64,000 nucleotides of DNA. It comes from Flavobacterium soyangense. Lineage in GTDB: Bacteria > Bacteroidota > Bacteroidia > Flavobacteriales > Flavobacteriaceae. The stretch lies in assembly GCF_015277675.1 (NCBI RefSeq), contig NZ_JADHEC010000011.1:1-64000 (forward strand), read 5' to 3'. The notes under the pieces were generated by a model. The model was not told the origin of the DNA, made no database searches, and saw only the letters and a list, made by a program, of their open reading frames with translations. Positions 15,829-23,992 of the stretch are shown here, piece after piece; positions within the stretch are counted from its first letter, which is position 1; each line of letters starts with the position of its first letter. A program made the position numbers and the translations under genes.

Positions 15829-15939
15829 CTACTTTTTTACTATTGACTTTAAGTCATTCGTATTCAATGTTTTGAAAGAGTACAGACTGTAATACTCAAA
15901 GAGTTCCTTTGGTTTAGTAATTTTGTTTTTCATTTCCAT
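15829..15939 (-). CDS. Possible small protein, 36 aa
   Basis: A short ATG frame encoding MEMKNKITKPKELFEYYSLY and a further 16 residues, ending 24 bp before the metalloprotease start. It is lysine-rich with no signal or membrane segment. It may be a leader peptide or small gene, or chance. The rest of the 350-bp stretch 15805-16154 holds the right inverted repeat and a hairpin after the sigma-factor gene, and nothing else I can identify. Confidence 0.25.
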   Translation of the reverse strand: MEMKNKITKPKELFEYYSLYSFKTLNTNDLKSIVKK

Positions 15940-15949
15940 TACGTTTTGC

Positions 15950-15966
15950 TAAATCTGTCGCATAAC
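15950..15966 (-). repeat. 17-bp inverted repeat, right copy
   Basis: On the minus strand GTTATGCGACAGATTTA, matching 13806-13822 in inverted orientation (15 of 17). Its outer side forms a further hairpin with GTCGC at 15957 and GCGAC at 15976. Confidence 0.6.
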
Positions 15967-16128
15967 TATCTTATAGCGACCATAAAATGGCTCCAATCTA
16001 TCAAAAATGGATTGGCTTTGTGCCATAAAAAGTTCTAGTATTTATTTGGTAAATTTATAAAAAAAATATTACAAATCAACAATCGGAAATTTAATATTTC
16101 GCAAATTTTTGTTACTTACGTGGGTGTA

Positions 16129-16156
16129 AATTTAGGCTGTTTTGTAAACCTAAATT
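16129..16156 (-). terminator. Possible 3' hairpin of the sigma-factor transcript
   Basis: AATTTAGG (16129-16136) pairs with CCTAAATT (16149-16156), overlapping the stop codon. It lacks a following T-run, so it may be a processing or stability hairpin rather than a terminator. Confidence 0.3.
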
Positions 16157-16706
16157 AACGGTGGTCCTGAATAATTTCGGCCAGTAATTTCTTAGCGCGA
16201 AGCAGTTTTATTTTGACGTTACTCAGCGGTTCGTCAATTTTGTTGGCAATTTCCTGATAGCTCATTTCCTGAAAATAACGCAACTGGATCACTTCCTGAT
16301 AATGCGGTTTGAGTTCCTTGATGAATTGCAACAATTGTGAAAGGTTTTGCTCTGTAATCAATTCATCTTCCGCAGATGGTGTAGTGTCGGCTATATTGTA
16401 AGCTTGTTTGTCTTCATCGTCAGTGATTTCGATAAAAAGAGAAGATTTCTTTTTTCGCAATAAATCGATGTGAACATTTTTGGCAATGGCAATCAGCCAA
16501 GTGTTGAACTGAAATTCAGGGTTGTAACTGGCGATTTTATCAAAGGCTTTCGAGAAGGTTTCGATGGTAATATCTTCGGCATTGGTTTCGTTTTCAGTGC
16601 GTTTCAGCATAAAACCATAAACCTCGTTCCAATAAAAATCCAATAAAAAAGTGAAGGCTGCTTGATCACCTTTTTTCGCTTTTTCTATCTGTTTGTTTAT
16701 TTCCAA
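16155..16706 (-). CDS. ECF RNA polymerase sigma factor
   Basis: A 183-residue sigma-70 family protein. Region 2 covers about residues 14-80 (FYWNEVYGFMLKRTENETNAEDITIETFSKAF and FNTWLIAIAKNVHIDLLRK). Region 4 is at about 128-175 (LKPHYQEVIQLRYFQEMSYQEIANKIDEPLSNVKIKLLRAKKLL). It directs RNA polymerase to a specific set of promoters. The only reasonable start is TTG at 16706, inside the last codons of the upstream glycosyltransferase (10-bp overlap), suggesting translational coupling. No anti-sigma gene follows, so its control is not visible. Confidence 0.9.
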   Translation of the reverse strand: MEINKQIEKAKKGDQAAFTFLLDFYWNEVYGFMLKRTENETNAEDITIETFSKAFDKIASYNPEFQFNTWLIAIAKNVHIDLLRKKKSSLFIEITDDEDKQAYNIADTTPSAEDELITEQNLSQLLQFIKELKPHYQEVIQLRYFQEMSYQEIANKIDEPLSNVKIKLLRAKKLLAEIIQDHR

Positions 16707-17803
16707 TGTACCGGTTTTGAAAAAATATTGGTGATAAAGATATTCAATTGGGTGAAGATAAGCACAATTTCAATAATTGGAAACCAATACATCACATCTT
16801 TTTCTTTTAATTTTCCGGCCGAGAAACCTAAAATGATCCAGCTAAACAAATAACGAAATCCAATTAAGCTTAAAACCAGAATCCATTGGTATTGAAATGC
16901 CAGTAAAATTATAGGCAAAATTATAAACAGCAATTGTGAAACATAAAAAAGTGCCAGTTGAACTTTGTCAAATGATTTGTAAAAATTGGCTGTGGAAACG
17001 TGTCTGCGTTTTTGGGTAAACCAACCTTTGAATGTTGTTTTTGGTTGTGAATAAGTGAAACTTTCCGGCGAAAAGCAAATCGCTGTATTCTTGCTTTTGG
17101 CCACTTGATTAATGAATAAATCATCGTCGCCAGAGCGAATTTTCATATGGCTGATAAAACCTTTCACGTTATAGAATTCTTCTTTTTTATAAGCTAAATT
17201 TCGACCAATTCCCATATAAGGATGTCCTGTTTTGGCCCAGGAAAAATACTGAACTGCAGTTAACATCGTTTCAAAACGGATAATTTTATTCAAGAATGAG
17301 TTGGCTTTTTTTTCATAAGCTCCATAACCCAAAACGATGGTTTTGTGCATCGTGAATTGTGCGCTCATAGTAGTTATCCAATCTTTTGTGGCTGGATAAC
17401 AATCAGCATCCATAAATAATAAATAGTCCTTTTTGGCTGCTTTTATTCCAAGAGTCAGAGCGTATTTTTTGTTTCCCCAAAAGGCTTCGTTATTTTGCAC
17501 TTTTACCAACCGAATATTGGAATATTGTTTCTCGAATTCTTCGAAAATTTCCAAAGTATTGTCGCTTGAAGCATCGTCAATCAATATGATTTCATAATCA
17601 GGATAATCTTGTTGCGCTAATAGTGGGATGAATCTAGCCACATTCTCGGCTTCATTTTTGGCACAAACGATTACCGAAATTGGGATTCTTTTTGGAGTAG
17701 ACTTTTGTGTTTTGGCGAAAGCAAATTTCCCAAAAACAAATAGATAATACGAAAATTGTATCGCAACTATAATAATAAAAAAGTATAATGTAATGGTCAA
17801 CAT
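16697..17803 (-). CDS. Glycosyltransferase family 2, membrane-bound
   Basis: A 368-residue protein with an N-terminal membrane helix (MLTITLYFFIIIVAIQFSYY) and about three hydrophobic segments near the C-terminus. The GT-A domain shows ISVIVCAKNEAENVARFIPL, EIILIDDASSDNT, the D-x-D element in LLFMDADCYP and a late GDDDLFINQVA plus QKRRH in place of Q-x-x-R-W. It transfers a sugar from a nucleotide donor to a lipid or polysaccharide acceptor at the inner membrane. The ATG at 17803 is preferred because it begins the membrane helix; a TTG 45 bases upstream is possible. It overlaps the sigma-factor gene. Confidence 0.85.
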   Translation of the reverse strand: MLTITLYFFIIIVAIQFSYYLFVFGKFAFAKTQKSTPKRIPISVIVCAKNEAENVARFIPLLAQQDYPDYEIILIDDASSDNTLEIFEEFEKQYSNIRLVKVQNNEAFWGNKKYALTLGIKAAKKDYLLFMDADCYPATKDWITTMSAQFTMHKTIVLGYGAYEKKANSFLNKIIRFETMLTAVQYFSWAKTGHPYMGIGRNLAYKKEEFYNVKGFISHMKIRSGDDDLFINQVAKSKNTAICFSPESFTYSQPKTTFKGWFTQKRRHVSTANFYKSFDKVQLALFYVSQLLFIILPIILLAFQYQWILVLSLIGFRYLFSWIILGFSAGKLKEKDVMYWFPIIEIVLIFTQLNIFITNIFSKPVHWK

Positions 17804-17876
17804 ATAGGCTCGTCTTCTTTTTAAAATGGGTACAAAGGTAATTATCAATTGTCAATTATCCATCGATAAACGGCAA

Positions 17877-18491
17877 TTACTTTCTACATTTCGACATTTC
17901 ATTTGCAATTGCAGTGGCTTGGGGATTTTCCGTCTTATTTAATTCAGAAATGATGTTTTCATAATTCTTTTCATCACGGTTTTGAGATAATTTACGTTTG
18001 GCTTGTATTTCCTCAATTTCAATTTCAAAAGCAACAATTCCGCGGGTTTGCATCATTGTTTTCTTAGAAAAATCTTCTATTTTGACTGGGTTTTCAGAGT
18101 TTTGTTCGTATTTATCGACTAGTTTTTTTAAACTTTCAATAACTGCTTTACCTTCAATAATTTTAATGGTTCCATAAATGTGAACTGCTATATAATTCCA
18201 TGTTGGTACGTTTTCGTGATCGTACCAAGATGGGGAAATGTAGCTGTGAGCTCCAGAAAAAATAGCCAAAATTTTATCGTTATCCAAGAATCCTTCCCAT
18301 TGTGGGTTTTCTTTCGAAATGTGACCTTGCAAAACTTGTTTTCCGCTTTTATTGGTGTCTAATTCTAAAGGAATATGAGTTGCCCACAATTTTCCATTGG
18401 TTTGATTTACTAAAATCCCGAAGCTGTTTTTCTGTAGGAAATCAATAATTTCTTCTTTATTTTCGTTTTTATAAATATCTGGAATGAACAT
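17877..18491 (-). CDS. FMN-binding negative transcriptional regulator, PaiB family
   Basis: The 204-residue protein has the PaiB pattern: MFIPDIYKNENKEEIIDFLQ, NSFGILVNQTNGKLWATHIP, QGHISKENPQWEGF, then YISPSWYDHENVPTWNYIAVHIYG, which forms the flavin-binding split barrel. Bacillus PaiB represses sporulation and protease genes and is encoded with the acetyltransferase PaiA. In other species PaiB-like proteins are described only as FMN-binding proteins. A PaiA-like gene is in this window (4053-4577) but 13 kb away. A regulatory role here is not shown. Confidence 0.85.
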   Translation of the reverse strand: MFIPDIYKNENKEEIIDFLQKNSFGILVNQTNGKLWATHIPLELDTNKSGKQVLQGHISKENPQWEGFLDNDKILAIFSGAHSYISPSWYDHENVPTWNYIAVHIYGTIKIIEGKAVIESLKKLVDKYEQNSENPVKIEDFSKKTMMQTRGIVAFEIEIEEIQAKRKLSQNRDEKNYENIISELNKTENPQATAIANEMSKCRK

Positions 18492-18543
18492 TTTTGATTG
18501 GGTTTTAGGCGAAAGGTTTTAGGTTTTATCTAAAATTCATTAA

Positions 18544-19557
18544 TTAAATTACGTTTACTTCGGCTTCAATGTGAATTCCAAAAGTCTTGAAAATCGTTTC
18601 TTGAATTTCCTTCGAAACATCTAGAATTTCCTGTCCGGTTGCGTTGCCATAATTGACTAAAACTAAAGCTTGGTTTTTATGGATTCCTGCATTGCCAAAG
18701 CGTTTTCCTTTGAATCCGGCTTGTTCAATGAGCCAACCTGCAGGAACTTTTACTTCGGTTTCAGAGACTTCATAGTATTTCATTTCTGGGAATTTCTGGT
18801 GAATTTTCTCGAAATCGGTTTTTAAAAGGATGGGGTTTTTAAAAAAACTCCCGCTGTTTCCCAATTCTTTTGGGTCTGGTAATTTGCTTTGACGAATGGC
18901 GATCACGGCATTGCTCACATCCTTTAAACTAGGATTTGTGATGTTGTTTTTTGCTAATTCTGCAGCAATGTCACCGTATGATGTATTGATTTTATGATTG
19001 CGTTTGGTCAACTTAAAAACTACGGATGTGATGATGTATTGGTCTTTTGCCTCGTTTTTGAAAACGCTTTCCCGGTAACCAAAATGACATTCGGCTTTAG
19101 TAAAGGTTTTCATTTTCTGGTTTTCGATTGTCATTGCTTCACAGGAATCGAAAGTGTCTTTGATTTCGGTTCCATAAGCACCAATGTTTTGTACTGGAGT
19201 TGTGCCTACGTTTCCCGGAATAAGTGACATATTTTCTAATCCGCCAAAGTTTTTGTAGATAGTCCAAATCACAAATTCGTGCCAGTTTTCGCCAGCCTGA
19301 CTTTCGACCCAAACGAAATCTTCATTTTCCTTGATGATTTTTCTGCCTTTCAAATCGATGTGAATAACTAAGGCTTCGATATCTTTGGTCAAAAGCATAT
19401 TGCTTCCGCCGCCAAGGATAAACTTTTTTTGGGATTTATTTTGTTCCAAAACTGCTTTTAATTCAGCTAGATTGTGAACGGCAACAAATTGTTTTGCTTT
19501 GGCTTCAATGCCAAAAGAATTGTAGTTTTTCAGAGAAAAATTATTTTGTATTTCCAT
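18544..19557 (-). CDS. murB: UDP-N-acetylenolpyruvoylglucosamine reductase
   Basis: MurB reduces UDP-GlcNAc-enolpyruvate to UDP-MurNAc with NADPH and FAD, the second committed step of peptidoglycan synthesis (cytoplasm). The 337-residue protein has the N-terminal NYNSFGIEAKAKQF, the FAD-binding FILGGGSNML and GNVGTTPVQNIGAYG, the GYRESVFKN substrate-binding segment, the catalytic-serine motif GNSGSFFKNP, and WLIEQAGFKGKRFGNAGIH. The length and C-terminal domain match type I MurB (E. coli 342 aa). It lies within a minus-strand envelope-related run. Confidence 0.95.
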   Translation of the reverse strand: MEIQNNFSLKNYNSFGIEAKAKQFVAVHNLAELKAVLEQNKSQKKFILGGGSNMLLTKDIEALVIHIDLKGRKIIKENEDFVWVESQAGENWHEFVIWTIYKNFGGLENMSLIPGNVGTTPVQNIGAYGTEIKDTFDSCEAMTIENQKMKTFTKAECHFGYRESVFKNEAKDQYIITSVVFKLTKRNHKINTSYGDIAAELAKNNITNPSLKDVSNAVIAIRQSKLPDPKELGNSGSFFKNPILLKTDFEKIHQKFPEMKYYEVSETEVKVPAGWLIEQAGFKGKRFGNAGIHKNQALVLVNYGNATGQEILDVSKEIQETIFKTFGIHIEAEVNVI

Positions 19558-19595
19558 AAATGGGAGTGCGTTTAAACTTAAACCAAAAGTAAGTA

Positions 19596-21443
19596 TTAAA
19601 ATTTATTTGCGTAGTTTTTAAGCCAAATATGCATCATAAATAGCGGCATAATGTAAGGAATCATTTTAGTGTCGCCTTTTCGCAAATTCTCGACAAGTTT
19701 ATGGGCGTTGATATGTTCAAAATAAGGTATCCTGAACAAATCACTTTTCGAAAAAGCCTCTAATTCGGCAATAAATCCGGGGCTTTTTATTAAATAATCG
19801 CCCCAAGGAACGCTTAGTCCCACTTTTTTAAATTTTAAAATTTCTTCCGGTAATCGTGTTGCCATTGCTGATTTCAGGATGAATTTCCATTTTTTGCCCG
19901 TAAAAAGCCATTTGTCATCTAAAGAGCCCAATCCAATAATTAGCCTTTGATCCAAAAAAGGCTCCCTGCATTCTATGGAAGCACCCATTGTACAACGGTC
20001 ATTGCGGTCGAGTAGTGAACACAAATACGTGTGTTGGTCAAAATAAAGTGCTTGTCTTCTTAAATTATTTGGATACAAAGATTTTGCGTCTTGCAGAATT
20101 TGTTTTCTGTATTCATTTTTTGGTGGAGCTGTGATTCCAAAAGTCTTTACAATGTCATTCGGATAAATATTGGAACCATTGTAAATCACTAAATCGTCAT
20201 TGTCTTTTATTTGGGAATACCGGGCTAATTTTTCATAACGCGGTTTTGTCGTAAAATAGTCCATATGGCCAATTGTCGCAATCGAATTCAATAAAGACGG
20301 ATATTTTAGCGCTTTGTACCTTACGTAACCGCCCATCAATTCGTCAGCACCTTCACCAGAAAGCAACACTTTTACCGATGGTTTTGCCAATTGTGCGAGT
20401 GCTAAAATATGCGGTTCGCTCAAATGCATAATGGGTTCATCCTGAAAATAAGTTGAATTGACCAGTTTGTCAAAAAGAGCGTTGTCCTCTAATTGCATTG
20501 TGTGAAAACCATAATCGAATTTCTCGGCCATTATTTTGGCCAAATGGGATTCGTTGTGTTCTTTTTCTTTAAAACCAATATTGAAAGTTTGGATGTCTTT
20601 GTGATTTTGGTGGTTTAGCGATGCCAAAATCGAGGAGGAATCAAGTCCGCCGCTCAATAAAACACCTGCAGGAACATCACTGACCATTCGCAATTTTACG
20701 GAATCATCAAAAGTTTCCCGAAACCATTCGACTGGATTTTTAATTTTGGGTTGGTTTTGAATTTCTGCTTTCAAATCCCACCATTTTTCATTGGTAGTTT
20801 TTCCACTTTCAAGAATGGTCAAAATGTGTCCCGGCAATACTTTTTTTACGTTTTCGTACAAGGTATTTTCGCCGGCCACAAATCGGTTAAAAATGTATTC
20901 TTCCATTCCGTCTTTAGCCATTTTCAAAGGAACTCCTGCTGTGAAAAGCGCTTTTTGTTCAGAAGCAAAATAGAAAGTCTCGTTGTAAAATGAATAATAT
21001 AAAGGTTTAACGCCCATTCTGTCTCGAACGGCAGTCAGTTTTCGCTCTTTCTTGTCCCAAATCACAAAAGCAAACATTCCGTTGAGTCGGTTGAGCATTT
21101 TCAGACCGTACAATTCAAATAATTTCAATAAAACCTCTGTGTCGGAACTTGTTTTTATATCGAATCCATTGCTTTTTAGCTCTGGATAAAAGTCCTTGAA
21201 ATTGTAAATTTCGCCATTATAAACCATTACATAACGTCCGTCGTCCGAAAGAAATGGTTGGTGTCCTGCCGAGGAAACATCTAGGATTGAAAGTCTTCGA
21301 TGTCCCAAACCAATGTTGGTTTCAATAAACAAACCTTTGTCGTCAGGACCGCGATGCTCCAGCGAATCGCGCATCCTTGTCAGAATGCGTTCATCCACTT
21401 TTTTCTGTGATTGTAAATGTAAAATTCCATTAATTCCACACAT
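19596..21443 (-). CDS. asnB: Glutamine-hydrolysing asparagine synthase
   Basis: The 615-residue protein starts MCGINGILH, exposing the Cys2 nucleophile of an Ntn glutaminase domain (about 1-210; RRLSILD and MVYNGEIYN visible). The synthetase domain has the ATP-pyrophosphatase loop LLSGGLDSSSI and the later GEGADELMGGY and DRNDRCTMGASIECREPFLD. It amidates Asp, or in polysaccharide clusters a related carboxylate. It is two bases from a glycosyltransferase gene, and asparagine-synthase homologues next to glycosyltransferases often modify surface glycans, so a specialised role is possible. Confidence 0.92.
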   Translation of the reverse strand: MCGINGILHLQSQKKVDERILTRMRDSLEHRGPDDKGLFIETNIGLGHRRLSILDVSSAGHQPFLSDDGRYVMVYNGEIYNFKDFYPELKSNGFDIKTSSDTEVLLKLFELYGLKMLNRLNGMFAFVIWDKKERKLTAVRDRMGVKPLYYSFYNETFYFASEQKALFTAGVPLKMAKDGMEEYIFNRFVAGENTLYENVKKVLPGHILTILESGKTTNEKWWDLKAEIQNQPKIKNPVEWFRETFDDSVKLRMVSDVPAGVLLSGGLDSSSILASLNHQNHKDIQTFNIGFKEKEHNESHLAKIMAEKFDYGFHTMQLEDNALFDKLVNSTYFQDEPIMHLSEPHILALAQLAKPSVKVLLSGEGADELMGGYVRYKALKYPSLLNSIATIGHMDYFTTKPRYEKLARYSQIKDNDDLVIYNGSNIYPNDIVKTFGITAPPKNEYRKQILQDAKSLYPNNLRRQALYFDQHTYLCSLLDRNDRCTMGASIECREPFLDQRLIIGLGSLDDKWLFTGKKWKFILKSAMATRLPEEILKFKKVGLSVPWGDYLIKSPGFIAELEAFSKSDLFRIPYFEHINAHKLVENLRKGDTKMIPYIMPLFMMHIWLKNYANKF

Positions 21444-21445
21444 AG

Positions 21446-22513
21446 CTAGTTGGGTTTAGATGTGTTAATTAATTCGTGATATTTGTCGGCAATGATTTTC
21501 ATGTTGGTTTTATAATCTGCATTTTTTTCGACAAATTGTCTGTTTTTTAAAACTGCAGTCTTTCTTATTTCGTTATTTTCGAAAGCCCAAAGTATTTCTT
21601 CGGCCAGTATTCTGAAATTGTCAATGGGTATTAATTGTCCATTTTCACGGTGTTTAATCCAACTTTGATTTCCCGGAATATCAGTTACAATTGGATAACA
21701 ATTAGAAGCCATCGCTTCAAACAAAGAGGCCGAAACCCCTTCTGTTATTGGCATACTGATATAGATATTAGATTTTTGTAATAACTCCGGTAATTTTGTA
21801 TTTGGAATTCTTCCTGTGAAATTGACCTTTTTTTCGATGCTTGATTTCTTTGCTAATTCCTTCAGCTTTGGTAGTTCTTTTCCATCGCCAACAATGGTAA
21901 GTTCAAAATCAATTCCTTTTTGGTTAATGATTGAAAAGGCTTTTAAAATAATATCGTGGCGATAATCGGATGTTAGTGATCGAGTGACTATGGCATTGAT
22001 TTTTGAAGAATCTGCAGTGTTTTGATTGTTGAATTTCACTAAATCGATTCCTTTTGGCAAAACCAAAACTTTGTTCATTTCGACATTGATAGCTTTCATC
22101 GAAATTGTCATAACGGGTCCCCAAGCGTGAATCAAATCCGCTTTTTTAAAAGCATAATCCTGAATTATTTTTTTTAATGGCAGTAAAAGCGATTTTTCAG
22201 GCCATAAATCGGTTCTGCCTTGTTGTGCAATTGCTATTGGTTTTACTCCTGATACTGCTGCAAGAAAACCATAACTTGTGGTTCTCTCTGCAATTACCAT
22301 ATCAGGTTGGTGGATTTTAATAATATTTCTGACTTGAAAGAGTCCCGTACAAAATTCTAATAGTCTTAGAAAACGGCTGAAAAAAGTATGATTTGGTGTT
22401 TTTAATTCCCAAGTGACAAATTCAAAGTCGCCAAATTCTTTGAGTCCATTCATCCAGGTTATGGCGTCCGCTCTGTAAGTTTCTCCTAGAAATAGTATCT
22501 TTTTTTTTGCCAT
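21446..22513 (-). CDS. Glycosyltransferase family 4 (GT-B fold)
   Basis: A 355-residue cytoplasmic glycosyltransferase. The N-terminal domain starts AKKKILFLGETYRADAITW. The C-terminal donor domain contains LPKGIDLVKF, FELTIVGDGKELPKLKELA, VNFTGRIPNTKLPELL and the ISMPITEGVSASLFEAMASNCYPIVTD segment with the conserved E-G...S-L-F-E-A-M-A motif. It retains the sugar configuration. It sits between the DUF2461 gene (8-bp gap) and asnB (2-bp gap), so all three are probably one transcript, likely for surface polysaccharide. Sugar and acceptor are unknown. Confidence 0.88.
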   Translation of the reverse strand: MAKKKILFLGETYRADAITWMNGLKEFGDFEFVTWELKTPNHTFFSRFLRLLEFCTGLFQVRNIIKIHQPDMVIAERTTSYGFLAAVSGVKPIAIAQQGRTDLWPEKSLLLPLKKIIQDYAFKKADLIHAWGPVMTISMKAINVEMNKVLVLPKGIDLVKFNNQNTADSSKINAIVTRSLTSDYRHDIILKAFSIINQKGIDFELTIVGDGKELPKLKELAKKSSIEKKVNFTGRIPNTKLPELLQKSNIYISMPITEGVSASLFEAMASNCYPIVTDIPGNQSWIKHRENGQLIPIDNFRILAEEILWAFENNEIRKTAVLKNRQFVEKNADYKTNMKIIADKYHELINTSKPN

Positions 22514-22521
22514 TTATTGAA

Positions 22522-23196
22522 TTATTCTTCGGAAGTTAGCGCCCGATTGATGAAATCGTTCAAGGGTTTCAAAACGATAAACTTCTTGCTCATTTTAGTA
22601 ACGAAATCTTCTTTTGTCACTTCGTCAATGTCAAATTTCTGTGAAGTTTCGAAGCTTTTTAATTTTAAAAACTCAATGGCAGGATGATCCTTTTCGTAGC
22701 CTCTTGGCGGGTTTTTTAGTATGTTTTTTTCATTCCTGTCAAAATCTCCAAATTCCTTTTTGAAGTTTTTGTCATTCATGATTTCTTCCAAATCCTCGTG
22801 AAAATAGGCGATTTCCTTGCGTATTTTTTTCAGCTCGCCGGCCTCGGGACAATAGAATCCTCCGGCAATGAAACTGGTCCCTTTTTCGATATGAGCATAA
22901 TAGCCGGAGCGACCCCAGCCTTTTACCCCGCTCGAAATCCAAATTCCCAAATGGGCTTTGTAGGGTGATTTGTCTTTTGAAAATCGAATGTCACGGTTGA
23001 CTCTAAAAACACAGTTTTTAACCTCAAGCATTTCTAAAGATGGATCGAGAGGTTTCATTGCGTCAAGCAAATCACCAACAAACTGATGATAATCTTTTTT
23101 GACAGCCTCGTAGCGTTTTTTATTGTCCAGGAACCAATCGCGATTGTTGTTAATTTTTAATTCATCCAGAAATTGTAAAGTGTCTTTTGAAATCAT
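22522..23196 (-). CDS. DUF2461 (TIGR02453) family protein
   Basis: The 224-residue protein matches the family: an N-terminal FLDELKINNNRDWFLDNKKRYEAVKKDY, then VFRVNRDIRFSKDKSPYKAHLGIWIS and GYYAHIEKGTSFIAGGFYCPE. It is soluble with no signal. The family is widespread and uncharacterised. It lies between the rhodanese-thioredoxin gene and a glycosyltransferase, with gaps of about 10 bp, so it is co-transcribed with them. No function is assigned. Confidence 0.88.
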   Translation of the reverse strand: MISKDTLQFLDELKINNNRDWFLDNKKRYEAVKKDYHQFVGDLLDAMKPLDPSLEMLEVKNCVFRVNRDIRFSKDKSPYKAHLGIWISSGVKGWGRSGYYAHIEKGTSFIAGGFYCPEAGELKKIRKEIAYFHEDLEEIMNDKNFKKEFGDFDRNEKNILKNPPRGYEKDHPAIEFLKLKSFETSQKFDIDEVTKEDFVTKMSKKFIVLKPLNDFINRALTSEE

Positions 23197-23206
23197 GTTT
23201 TATTGA

Positions 23207-23905
23207 TTATTGCAGTTGTTTTTTCAAATCTTCTTCGCTAATATAACCGGAATGTTTCCATTTTATTTCCTTATTTTCATATAATATAAGAGTTGGAAGT
23301 TCATCGATTTTCATTTCACTTATTAAGGTTTTATTTTCGTCGGCATCTAATCTAATGATTACCACTTTGTCAGTCATTTCTTTTTGCATTTTATCAAGAT
23401 ATGGAGCCATTTTTTTGCAAGGCGCACACCATTTGGCATTAAAATCTATTAATACTTTTTTATCGGTGTTCAATAATTCGGCATATTCCTGGCTGCACAT
23501 TCCGATGATTTTGTCACTTGGTTTTGATAATCCGGCAGCATTCCATTTGATCATACCGCCGTCTAGGGTATAGATATTTTTGAATCCTAGTTCAACTAAT
23601 TTTACCGAAGCTTTTGCGCTTCTGGCACCGCTTTTGCAATAAACAAAAACCGGTTTTGATTTGTCTAATTTTTCAGCATCTGACACAAAATTATCTCCAA
23701 GCCAATTTATATTTACGGCATTGTCGATATGTTCCGATGCGAATTCTTCGGGGGTTCTTACATCCAGAATTTGTGCTTTTGGTGTTTCCGCAATTTTTTT
23801 GGCGAAAGCCTCCGGAGCAATAGTTTGGATATTTATCGTGGGTTGCCCGTTGCAGGATAATATTGAAAAAGATATTAAAAGGATAAAGACGGAACAAAAT
23901 TTCAT
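23207..23905 (-). CDS. Rhodanese-thioredoxin fusion lipoprotein
   Basis: A 232-residue protein with a lipoprotein signal ending SILSC-NGQ (Cys18). The first domain is a rhodanese (ILDVRTPEEFASEHIDNAVN) with the active-site loop CKSGARS. The second is a thioredoxin with WCAPC in LIDFNAKWCAPCKKMAPYLD and the cis-Pro segment ELPTLILY. It probably faces the periplasm as a thiol-disulfide or sulfur-transfer protein. Its substrate is unknown. The upstream intergenic region separates it from the DUF3089 gene. Confidence 0.9.
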   Translation of the reverse strand: MKFCSVFILLISFSILSCNGQPTINIQTIAPEAFAKKIAETPKAQILDVRTPEEFASEHIDNAVNINWLGDNFVSDAEKLDKSKPVFVYCKSGARSAKASVKLVELGFKNIYTLDGGMIKWNAAGLSKPSDKIIGMCSQEYAELLNTDKKVLIDFNAKWCAPCKKMAPYLDKMQKEMTDKVVIIRLDADENKTLISEMKIDELPTLILYENKEIKWKHSGYISEEDLKKQLQ

Positions 23906-23992
23906 GATAGGATGAATTTAATTTTAAAGATGCTAAAATAAGTATTTTCTGTTTGCTATTCAGTAAACATGAGTTAAAGAAAACTAAATTTT

